From: DAIUFH01 sp036844705 | GTDB lineage: Bacteria > Bacillota > Clostridia > Tissierellales > Tissierellaceae | Direction: 5' to 3' | Assembly (NCBI GenBank): GCA_036844705.1 | Contig: DAIUFH010000111.1 | Span: 1 to 5,295, forward strand | DNA length: 5,295 bases | Shown: positions 1-5,295 of the stretch, in pieces | Position numbering within the stretch: position 1 is the first letter of the stretch | How the letters are laid out: every line of letters begins with the position of its first letter | Notes under the pieces: generated by a model | The model's database searches: none | What the model was told of the DNA's origin: nothing | Seen by the model: only the letters and a program-made list of their open reading frames with translations | Translations under genes and position numbers: made by a program

Positions 1-58
1 AACCATATAATCCCTTCGGGCATATTCTAAAGTACGAATATTTTCTAGGAGGGATTTT

Positions 59-1453
59 ATGAACGTGGAATTAAGTGCATTGCATTATATTTTCCTAGTC
101 TTTACATTACTAATTCTGATTGTAATGATTAAAAAAAGGGATACAACATTGGTATGTATAGCTGGTATATTTTTATTAGCACTTGTATCAACAAACTCCG
201 TTTCAAATGGAGTTATGACCATATTTAATAGTTTTATCTTCGCCATAACAGAATTATTGGGAACTATTTTAATAATCTCTGTAATAGTTGCTATGAGTAC
301 AATACTCACGAAAAGTGGAATCAATGAAATAATGATTTCTCCATTTGCAAGATTTATTAAGACTCCAACATTGGCATATTGGATAATAGGTATTTTAATG
401 ATGGTAATTTCTTGGTTTTTCTGGCCTTCTCCTGCAGTAGCTTTGGTAGGGGCAGTAATGCTTCCTATTGCAATAAAAGTGGGTTTGCCTGCTTTGGGAG
501 TGGCAATGGCAATGAATTTATTTGGTCACGGTATTGCATTATCCAGTGACTTTATAATACAAGGTGCTCCTAAATTAACAGCAGATGCAGCAGGAATCCC
601 TGTTGGTGATGTTATAGGTGCTAGTGTTCCTTTAGTATTAGTTATGGGTATTGTAACTACAGTAACAGCCTTTATATTCTTAAGGAAAGACTTGAAGAGT
701 GGTGCTCTTAAAGTTGAAAATAACAATTTAATGGTTAAGGAAGAGGATTCAGAATTAAAGGATATATTAAGTGAAAAAATGAAGAAAAGCTTGGCGATAA
801 TAATACCATTATTGTTTGCATTAGATGTTGCAATAATGTTTACTTTAAAATTAACAGGTGGGGATGCAACAGCTTTAATAGGTGGAACAGCAATATTTAT
901 TCTAATATTGATTTCCATTCTGGTTCATAAGGGAAGTGCATTAGAGGAGATAACAAAGTATCTGGTTAAAGGTCTTAAGTTCGGGTTTGAGATATTTGGA
1001 CCTGTAATTCCAATAGCAGCATTTTTCTATTTGGGAGATAGCGGATTCTTATCAGTAGTAGGAGAGTATCTTCCTCAAGGCTCACAGGGGCTTGTTAATG
1101 ATTTAGGCCTTGCTTTAGCAAATTCAGTTCCTTTAAATAGTTCAGTGGGAGCTGTTACCTTGACAACAGTAGGTGCCATTACAGGACTAGATGGTTCAGG
1201 ATTTTCAGGTATATCTCTAGCAGGCTCAGTAGCCAGATTATTTGGCGTAGCACTAGGTCATGGAGTGGCTACTCTTACAGCTCTTGGTCAAGTAGCAGGA
1301 ATATGGGTAGGTGGAGGAACCTTGATTCCTTGGGCAGTTATTCCTGTGGCGGCAATATGCGGAGTTGATCCATTTGAATTGACACGAAGAAATTTCAAAC
1401 CTGTAGTGATTGGGTTAGTAGTTACAACAGTAGTAAGTATGTTTTTAATATAG
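59..1453 (+). CDS. Polytopic membrane transporter, ion-transporter/organic-acid permease type
   Basis: This 464-residue integral membrane protein probably moves an organic anion or similar small solute across the cytoplasmic membrane by ion coupling. About a dozen hydrophobic segments are visible, roughly at residues 8-25, 30-47, 60-83, 105-122, 125-140, 185-208, 243-263, 270-290, 305-326, 385-415, 420-437 and 447-464. A charged, presumably cytoplasmic loop (about 209-242) splits the chain into two halves, as in two-repeat ion-transporter superfamily carriers. Conserved-looking re-entrant stretches are WPSPAVALVGA (122-132), FGHGIALSSDF (155-165) and, in the second half, LGHGVATLTALG (399-410). 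The HG pair recurs in both halves, hinting at an internal repeat. The ATG has AGGAGGG five bases upstream. A terminator-like hairpin follows directly, so this is the last gene of its unit. Relatives may be annotated as NhaC-like antiporters, GntP-like or citrate/C4-dicarboxylate permeases; I cannot choose between them. Transporter status is secure, substrate unknown. Confidence 0.85.
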   Translation: MNVELSALHYIFLVFTLLILIVMIKKRDTTLVCIAGIFLLALVSTNSVSNGVMTIFNSFIFAITELLGTILIISVIVAMSTILTKSGINEIMISPFARFIKTPTLAYWIIGILMMVISWFFWPSPAVALVGAVMLPIAIKVGLPALGVAMAMNLFGHGIALSSDFIIQGAPKLTADAAGIPVGDVIGASVPLVLVMGIVTTVTAFIFLRKDLKSGALKVENNNLMVKEEDSELKDILSEKMKKSLAIIIPLLFALDVAIMFTLKLTGGDATALIGGTAIFILILISILVHKGSALEEITKYLVKGLKFGFEIFGPVIPIAAFFYLGDSGFLSVVGEYLPQGSQGLVNDLGLALANSVPLNSSVGAVTLTTVGAITGLDGSGFSGISLAGSVARLFGVALGHGVATLTALGQVAGIWVGGGTLIPWAVIPVAAICGVDPFELTRRNFKPVVIGLVVTTVVSMFLI

Positions 1454-1457
1454 CTTG

Positions 1458-1491
1458 ACTAAGGACGTCCAATCGGGCGTTCTTAGTTCTT
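1458..1491 (+). terminator. Probable intrinsic terminator of the first transporter gene
   Basis: Bases 1458-1470 pair with 1475-1487 to make a 13-bp stem, including two G-T wobbles, around a four-base AATC loop. The hairpin starts only four bases after the TAG stop. The tail is a short, interrupted T run (TTCTT), so termination may be modest. Position and stem quality make a terminator the best reading. Confidence 0.75.
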
Positions 1492-1510
1492 AGAAAATAG
1501 ATTTTTCTCC

Positions 1511-1539
1511 TTATAATGAAGAAATTAATATGATATAAT
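1511..1539 (+). promoter_or_regulatory. Candidate sigma-A promoter with extended -10 for the activator gene
   Basis: A perfect TATAAT at 1534-1539 is preceded by TG one base earlier (TGATATAAT, 1531-1539), the extended -10 arrangement that can work with a poor -35. The hexamer 17 bp upstream (TTATAA, 1511-1516) matches TTGACA at only three of six positions. A start near 1546 would give a leader of about 225 bases containing the 1631-1670 hairpin. AT-rich DNA produces such hexamers by chance, so this is tentative. Confidence 0.45.
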
Positions 1540-1630
1540 TAACTATAGTATTTAGTTTAAGGATTCAAAACAAAAATCATAAGAAAGAGAACAGTTAGAG
1601 ATAGTAAAAGCGAGGAAAGGGAATTGATAC

Positions 1631-1671
1631 AAAATGTCCAGAACTGCTTAAATGGTAGTTTTGGCATTTTT
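1631..1671 (+). repeat. Long imperfect inverted repeat (hairpin) in the activator gene leader
   Basis: Bases 1631-1636 pair with 1665-1670, T1637 is bulged, and 1638-1648 pair with 1654-1664. This gives 17 pairs, including a few G-T wobbles, around a five-base TAAAT loop. The base of the stem is A-rich on the left and T-rich on the right (CATTTTT), so it resembles an intrinsic terminator or attenuator; it could also be a protein-binding dyad. It lies about 100 bases before the activator start codon. The 3' arm contains TTGGCAT, which also forms the -24 element before the malic enzyme gene. Confidence 0.65.
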
Positions 1672-1681
1672 CATTATAACA

Positions 1682-1709
1682 TTGAAATGAACTGTAAAGA
1701 TAGAATAAT
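1682..1709 (+). promoter_or_regulatory. Second candidate sigma-A promoter, downstream of the hairpin
   Basis: TTGAAA at 1682-1687 (five of six matches to TTGACA) and AATAAT at 1704-1709 (five of six to TATAAT) are 16 bp apart. Transcription from here would begin near 1716 and bypass the hairpin at 1631-1670. It is an alternative or addition to the 1511-1539 candidate; sequence alone cannot decide which is used. Confidence 0.3.
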
Positions 1710-1770
1710 TGAGTAATCAAGATTTACTATGATTTTAAAATTATATTAGTTATGAGGAGAAGAAATACAC

Positions 1771-3810
1771 ATGGAAAAATTAATAATATTAAGTCCAGGA
1801 AAAGTAACAGCTACCAATCTAGCAGCACAATGTAGTGAGATATTTGGTGAGTATATTAAAGTTGTGCCATATAGTTTTAGCGATAATTTAGATTTTGATA
1901 TTGAAAGTTCTCTTGTTATTTTATCATCTCCTCAAGTAATAAATGAAAAGGTACAGGACTTAATAGACAAAGGTCTAAATTATATAGTAGGGCGGAGAGC
2001 GATAAATTACAGATATTTAGTAGAATTGTTAGAGCTTCCAAAGGCTAGCAAGGTACTGTTTGTTAATGATAGAAAAGAGACAACTTATCAGGTCATAGAA
2101 CAATTGAATACGTTGGGAGTAAATAATATAACTTACTATCCTTATTTTCCTGGTATCAATTCATATCCGAAACTGGATATTGCAGTTACCGTAGGGGAAG
2201 CGCATTTGGTTCCATATGAAGTCAAAAAAATTATCGACTTAAAGACTAGGCGTTTGGATATAATTACATTGGTTGATATAGCTAGGCGACTGGAATTAGT
2301 AGAAATTTTAGGGAACAATATTTCTTCTCAATATTTAAATGAAATAATGGGATTACTAAATCAAATAAATGATGATGGAAAAGAAATGAAAATAATTAGC
2401 AGCAGATTGGATACTGTAGCGAATTGTTTACCAAAGGCAATATTGTATGTAAATAAAGATGGAGAAATTATTGTTAGCAATCAATACATGTATGATCTTC
2501 TGGGTTTGTCAAGTAAAGATATCATCGGAAGAAATATAGAATCGATACTACCTGAATTAGCAATAGATGATGATAATGAATGGTCTCAAATTATAATGGT
2601 TGGTAATGAGTCACTATTTGTTACTGTAAATGTAATTAAAGACAGATGTAGTGAAGATGGGTTTATTTATATTTTTGAGAAAAGCGAAGAAATAGAAAAA
2701 AACGAGCATAAAATAAGAAGACTCACAACTAGAAATGCTATAACAAAGAATTATTATACTTTCAAAGATATTGTACATGAAAGTAAGAGTATGGAGAAAT
2801 TGATTGGAAAAGCTAAAATTTTTGCAAATACAGATTCTACAATTTTGATTCAGGGAGAAAGTGGTACTGGAAAAGAGTTATTTGCTCAATCTATTCATAA
2901 AGCATCAAATAGATCTTCAGAATCTTTTGTACCTGTAAATTTTGCAGCTATGGTAGATAATCTGATGGAATCGGAACTATTTGGATACGAAGGAGGTTCT
3001 TTTACAGGAGCAATAAGAAACGGGAAGAGAGGCCTTTTTGAAGAAGCACATGGAGGAACGATTTTTCTTGATGAGATAGGTGACGCTTCATTGGAGTTTC
3101 AATGTTCATTATTGAGAGTAATCCAAGAGAGGCATATAAGAAGGGTTGGTGGAATTAAAGAAATTCCTATAGATGTAAGAATAATAGCGGCGACAAATAA
3201 AGATTTAGTTCAGGAAATAAGTAAAGGGAATTTTAGGGCAGATTTGTATTATAGGCTGAATGTTTTGCCCTTGAAGATGCCAAGTTTAAGAGAAAGAAAA
3301 ACTGATATTTTGATTTTGGCAAATCATTTTTTGAAAATTCACAGTAAGGGAAAGATCAATAACATAAAACAAATTATAGAAAAGGATGCTATAAAATTAA
3401 TATATGATTATGATTGGCCTGGAAATATTAGACAATTAGAAAACGCCATGGAGTATTTAGCCATTATCTGGGGTGGGAAAGGAGGAAAGTTAGATATAAG
3501 GCATCTTCCGGAATATATTACAAATAATTCGATAGGACCCAATAAATCATTGATACAAGAAATTTTGGGAAAGGAAATGATATGGGTTTTAAATAAAGTG
3601 ATGGATTCAAATGGATGCGGGAGACGATATTTATCAGAACTTGCTGAGAAGGAAAATATGGAGATTTCAGAAGGACAAATCAGGAGTTTGCTCAATAATG
3701 CCAAATCTCTTGAACTGGTAGAATCTAGTGTTGGGAGGAATGGTACTGTATTAACTGAGAAAGGTCGTATCGTTTTATCATTCGTACAAACTAATGGGTT
3801 GAGTTTTTGA
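1771..3810 (+). CDS. Sigma-54-dependent one-component transcriptional activator (PrpR-N-like, PAS, AAA+, winged-helix-like)
   Basis: This 679-residue enhancer-binding protein uses ATP hydrolysis to remodel sigma-54 RNA polymerase. Residues 1-180 look like a PrpR-type sensory domain (LSPG at 7-10, RRAINY at 75-80, FVND at 97-100, VGEAHLVP at 141-148). A short linker leads to a PAS domain (about 212-303) with LPKAILYVNKDGEII (220-234), then a charged helix. The AAA+ domain (about 333-565) is complete: Walker A GESGTGKE (362-369), sigma-54-contacting loop GSFTGA (409-414, Ser for the usual Ala), Walker B GGTIFLDEIG (428-437), sensor I around N476, arginine fingers R489 and R495, LRER (506-509) and sensor II WPGNIRQLEN (549-558). 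The C-terminus (about 593-679) looks like a winged helix, with a GRNGTVLTEKG wing (655-665), rather than a Fis-type helix-turn-helix. No receiver domain is present, so it probably binds a ligand directly. AGGAGA lies ten bases before the ATG. Its probable target is the sigma-54 promoter just downstream. Confidence 0.93.
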   Translation: MEKLIILSPGKVTATNLAAQCSEIFGEYIKVVPYSFSDNLDFDIESSLVILSSPQVINEKVQDLIDKGLNYIVGRRAINYRYLVELLELPKASKVLFVNDRKETTYQVIEQLNTLGVNNITYYPYFPGINSYPKLDIAVTVGEAHLVPYEVKKIIDLKTRRLDIITLVDIARRLELVEILGNNISSQYLNEIMGLLNQINDDGKEMKIISSRLDTVANCLPKAILYVNKDGEIIVSNQYMYDLLGLSSKDIIGRNIESILPELAIDDDNEWSQIIMVGNESLFVTVNVIKDRCSEDGFIYIFEKSEEIEKNEHKIRRLTTRNAITKNYYTFKDIVHESKSMEKLIGKAKIFANTDSTILIQGESGTGKELFAQSIHKASNRSSESFVPVNFAAMVDNLMESELFGYEGGSFTGAIRNGKRGLFEEAHGGTIFLDEIGDASLEFQCSLLRVIQERHIRRVGGIKEIPIDVRIIAATNKDLVQEISKGNFRADLYYRLNVLPLKMPSLRERKTDILILANHFLKIHSKGKINNIKQIIEKDAIKLIYDYDWPGNIRQLENAMEYLAIIWGGKGGKLDIRHLPEYITNNSIGPNKSLIQEILGKEMIWVLNKVMDSNGCGRRYLSELAEKENMEISEGQIRSLLNNAKSLELVESSVGRNGTVLTEKGRIVLSFVQTNGLSF

Positions 3811-3877
3811 TTGAATGGGATAAATAATTGCCCGAAAATAAGTATAGATTTTTAAAAATGTCGAACTTTAGCGTTTT

Positions 3878-3923
3878 AAGAATTGGCATATGATTTGCAG
3901 TATAATCATATGTCAATTTTTTT
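3878..3923 (+). terminator. Probable terminator of the activator gene, overlapping the sigma-54 promoter
   Basis: Bases 3882-3895 pair with 3904-3917 in a 14-bp stem with a single G-T wobble and an eight-base loop. The stem runs straight into seven Ts (3917-3923), and AAGA just upstream (3878-3881) can pair with part of the T run. This is the layout of an intrinsic terminator for transcripts leaving the activator gene, although the stem is AT-rich and may be only moderately efficient. It is the only such structure I see between the activator stop codon and the malic enzyme gene. It shares its bases with the -24/-12 promoter. Confidence 0.65.
3883..3899 (+). promoter_or_regulatory. Sigma-54 (-24/-12) promoter of the malic enzyme-symporter operon
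   Basis: TTGGCATATGATTTGCA matches the sigma-54 consensus TTGGCAC(A/G)NNNNTTGC(A/T) at every strongly conserved position, with GG (3885-3886) and GC (3897-3898) separated by the required ten bases. Transcription should start near 3910, giving a leader of about 47 bases. The promoter lies directly downstream of a sigma-54 activator gene, which supports functional pairing. A TATAAT hexamer at 3901-3906 has no matching -35 at 16-18 bp spacing, so I do not call a sigma-A promoter there. Confidence 0.9.
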
Positions 3924-3942
3924 ATTGCTCAAATTTCTAGAT

Positions 3943-3949
3943 GGGAGGA
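3943..3949 (+). promoter_or_regulatory. Ribosome binding site that fixes the TTG start of the malic enzyme gene
   Basis: GGGAGGA at 3943-3949 is a strong Shine-Dalgarno sequence; its GGGAGG core ends eight bases before TTG at 3957. The first in-frame ATG comes only at codon 63, after the conserved AYTPGV motif, so the TTG is the credible start. Confidence 0.85.
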
Positions 3950-3956
3950 AATCGTT

Positions 3957-5129
3957 TTGAATTATTATGAGGAGAGTCTAAAACTTCATGAAAGGAATAA
4001 AGGAAAAGTAGAGGTCATCTCAAAGATTAAAGTTGAAACTAGAGATGATTTAAGCTTGGCTTATACACCAGGGGTGTCTGAACCTTGCAGAAGAATTCAT
4101 GCCAATGAAGACGATGTATACAAATATACATCTAAAGGCAATATGGTAGCAGTAGTTACAGATGGTTCAGCAGTATTAGGTTTGGGAGATATAGGTCCTA
4201 AAGCAGCTCTTCCAGTCATGGAAGGCAAGTCCATTTTATTTAAAGAATTTGGGAATGTTGATGCTTTTCCAATTTGCTTAAATACAAAAAATCCAGATGA
4301 AATCGTGCAAATTGTTAAAATGATATCTCCGGGATTAGGTGGAATTAACTTGGAAGATATTAGTTCACCAAGATGTTTTGAAATTGAAGAAAGGCTAAAA
4401 AAAGAACTGGATATACCAGTATTTCATGATGATCAGCATGGTACATCCATAGTTGTTCTTGGCGGGTTAATTAATGCATTGAGGGTAGTGAAGAAGAAGA
4501 TTGAGGATATCAAAATAGTAATAAATGGAGCAGGTGCTGCAGGGGTGGCAATTTCAAAACTTCTTACAAGAGCAGGAGCTAAAGACATAATAGTATGTGA
4601 TAGGACAGGTATTATCTTCAGAGGCAGGGAAGGTTTAAATGGGATAAAGAAAATTCTTTCACAAGAAACAAATCCTAGGAATATAAAAGGACAATTGATA
4701 GATGCTATGATAGGTGCGGATGTATTTATAGGAGTATCATCCGGAGGTATGGTAAATCCTGAAATGATTAAATCAATGAATAATGATTCTGTTATATTAG
4801 CAATGGCAAACCCTGTTCCGGAAATAATGCCTGACGTGGCTAAAAATGCCGGAGCTAGAGTGATAGGTACAGGACGTTCTGATTTTGTCAATCAAATAAA
4901 TAATGTTCTAATATTTCCAGGCTTGTTTAGAGGGGCTTTGGATGTAAGAGCAAAGGAAATAAATGATGAAATGAAGCTTGCAGCAGCATATGCTATTGCT
5001 GGATATATTGATGAGAAGGATTTAAATGAAGAATATATAATACCTGATGTATTGGATAAAAAAGTAGCTCAAGTTGTTGCTGAGGCAGTAAAAGATGCAG
5101 CAAGAAAAACTGGAATGGCGAGAATTTAG
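3957..5129 (+). CDS. NAD-dependent malic enzyme (oxaloacetate-decarboxylating malate dehydrogenase), compact bacterial form
   Basis: This cytoplasmic enzyme oxidatively decarboxylates L-malate to pyruvate and CO2, reducing NAD(P)+ and using a divalent metal. At 390 residues it matches the short bacterial form rather than the roughly 560-residue large form. Visible family features are AYTPGVSEPCR (35-45, catalytic Tyr36), VTDGSAVLGLGDIGP (67-81), the catalytic lysine in MEGKSILF (K91), metal ligands in NLEDI (E133, D134) and FHDDQHGT (156-163, D158/D159), the Rossmann motif GAGAAGVAI (191-199), MANPVPEIMPD (283-293) and NQINNVLIFPGLFRGALD (312-329). Asp215, near the end of the second Rossmann strand (VCDRTG), suggests NAD+ preference, but this is inference. 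The start is TTG with a strong ribosome binding site. The gene follows a sigma-54 promoter and precedes a symporter gene by 26 bases, suggesting an operon for malate uptake and use. The full domain is intact, with no frameshift. Confidence 0.95.
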   Translation: MNYYEESLKLHERNKGKVEVISKIKVETRDDLSLAYTPGVSEPCRRIHANEDDVYKYTSKGNMVAVVTDGSAVLGLGDIGPKAALPVMEGKSILFKEFGNVDAFPICLNTKNPDEIVQIVKMISPGLGGINLEDISSPRCFEIEERLKKELDIPVFHDDQHGTSIVVLGGLINALRVVKKKIEDIKIVINGAGAAGVAISKLLTRAGAKDIIVCDRTGIIFRGREGLNGIKKILSQETNPRNIKGQLIDAMIGADVFIGVSSGGMVNPEMIKSMNNDSVILAMANPVPEIMPDVAKNAGARVIGTGRSDFVNQINNVLIFPGLFRGALDVRAKEINDEMKLAAAYAIAGYIDEKDLNEEYIIPDVLDKKVAQVVAEAVKDAARKTGMARI

Positions 5130-5155
5130 TCATAGAATAGTTAGGAGGATTTCTT

Positions 5156-5295
5156 ATGGAAAAGAAAAAGATGAGCTTAGTTACAAGAATCATGATAGGT
5201 TTAGTTTTAGGAATATTAGTGGGTCTATTATTTATTTCTAACCCATCAATACCAAGTACGTTTATTCAACCATTTGGAACTTTGTTTTTAAATCT
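5156..5295 (+). CDS. Dicarboxylate/amino acid:cation symporter (DAACS family), 5' end only
   Basis: Only the first 46 codons are present; the gene runs off the window. An ATG with AGGAGG seven bases upstream opens a protein with a short lysine-rich start (MEKKK), then a first membrane helix of the form SLVTRIMIGLVLGILVGLLF (residues 7-26). After a polar stretch it reaches FIQPFGTLFLN (36-46), which matches the start of the second helix in GltP/DctA/GltT-type symporters, where FG-LFL-LLKM is conserved. Such carriers import glutamate, aspartate or C4-dicarboxylates with Na+ or H+. Next to a malic enzyme gene, malate or another C4-dicarboxylate is the likely substrate, but glutamate or aspartate cannot be excluded. 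The 26-base gap contains no terminator, so the two genes are probably co-transcribed from the sigma-54 promoter at 3883-3899. Confidence 0.8.
   Translation, partial: MEKKKMSLVTRIMIGLVLGILVGLLFISNPSIPSTFIQPFGTLFLN

Larger units (their letters stand above)
1454..1770. other. 317-base intergenic region before the sigma-54 activator gene
   Basis: No convincing protein gene is visible here. In order, the region holds the terminator of the upstream transporter gene, an AT-rich stretch with two TATAAT hexamers, a purine-rich stretch (about 1580-1621), a long imperfect hairpin (1631-1670), a second candidate sigma-A promoter (1682-1709) and the ribosome binding site of the activator gene (AGGAGA at 1755-1760). 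A 30-codon frame from a TTG at 1624 to TAA at 1714-1716 exists but looks fortuitous. Confidence 0.7.

Noticed and set aside
12..20. CCCTTCGGG, a possible TTCG-loop hairpin at the window start
   Set aside because: Only two or three pairs form and there is no T run, so it is not a supportable terminator.
1..62. Possible 3' end of an upstream gene: one frame is open to TAA at 28-30, another to TGA at 60-62 overlapping the first ATG
   Set aside because: Both tails are too short to recognise and neither can be preferred, so no gene is called.
1661..1677. TTGGCA before the activator gene read as a full sigma-54 promoter
   Set aside because: At the required spacing the -12 position reads ATTAT, lacking the GC, so it does not meet the sigma-54 consensus.
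1624..1716. A 30-codon frame from TTG (1624) to TAA (1714-1716) with purine-rich GAGGAAAGGG just before it
   Set aside because: The start is weak, ribosome-site spacing is poor for the GGG part, the frame covers the hairpin at 1631-1670, and the peptide shows no recognisable feature. A frame this long is expected by chance.
3901..3906. Perfect TATAAT just downstream of the sigma-54 -12 element
   Set aside because: No -35-like hexamer lies 16-18 bp upstream and there is no TGn extension; it lies mainly in the 3' arm of the hairpin and is probably incidental.
4433..4891. Minus-strand open frame opposite the malic enzyme gene, and similar minus-strand frames opposite the other genes (85-324, 526-918, 3408-3704, 4993-5193)
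   Set aside because: They are antisense shadows of well-supported genes, without ribosome sites or recognisable protein features.
1..5295. CRISPR arrays, insertion sequences, tRNA or rRNA genes, and riboswitches
   Set aside because: No regularly spaced repeats, transposase motifs, tRNA-like cloverleaf or rRNA sequence, or recognisable riboswitch core was seen on either strand.

Overview
The window is AT-rich bacterial DNA with strong AGGAGG-type ribosome binding sites and all genes on the plus strand. Base composition, codon choice and protein style suggest a low-GC Gram-positive anaerobe, most likely in the Clostridia; this is inferred from style, and no marker gene confirms it. The organism must also carry sigma-54 (RpoN), because the window holds a sigma-54 activator and a textbook -24/-12 promoter.

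Layout. Positions 59-1453 encode a polytopic inner-membrane transporter of the ion-transporter/organic-acid permease type, closed by a probable terminator hairpin (1458-1487). A 317-base gap follows, with candidate sigma-A promoters and a second long hairpin (1631-1670). Positions 1771-3810 encode a one-component sigma-54-dependent activator: a PrpR-type N-terminal sensor-like domain, a PAS domain, a complete AAA+ domain and a winged-helix-like C-terminus. The 146-base gap after it holds a near-perfect sigma-54 promoter (3883-3899), lying inside the 5' arm and loop of an inverted repeat followed by seven Ts. Positions 3957-5129 encode a compact NAD-type malic enzyme starting at TTG. It is followed 26 bases later by the 5' end of a dicarboxylate/amino acid:cation symporter gene (DAACS family), cut by the window edge at 5295.

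How it works together (inference). The activator probably senses a small carboxylate or related metabolite. It would switch on the sigma-54 promoter for the malic enzyme and symporter genes, so that a C4-dicarboxylate such as malate is imported and oxidatively decarboxylated to pyruvate with NADH formation. The first transporter belongs to a separate transcription unit whose upstream part is outside the window; its substrate cannot be read from sequence.

The least ordinary signals are regulatory. The sigma-54 promoter is embedded in what looks like the regulator gene's terminator. A promoter-like block (AAAATGTC..GAACT-N15-TTGGCAT) occurs both before the regulator and before the malic enzyme. 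The core genes are recognisable families, and I see no clearly new system such as a defence or mobile element.
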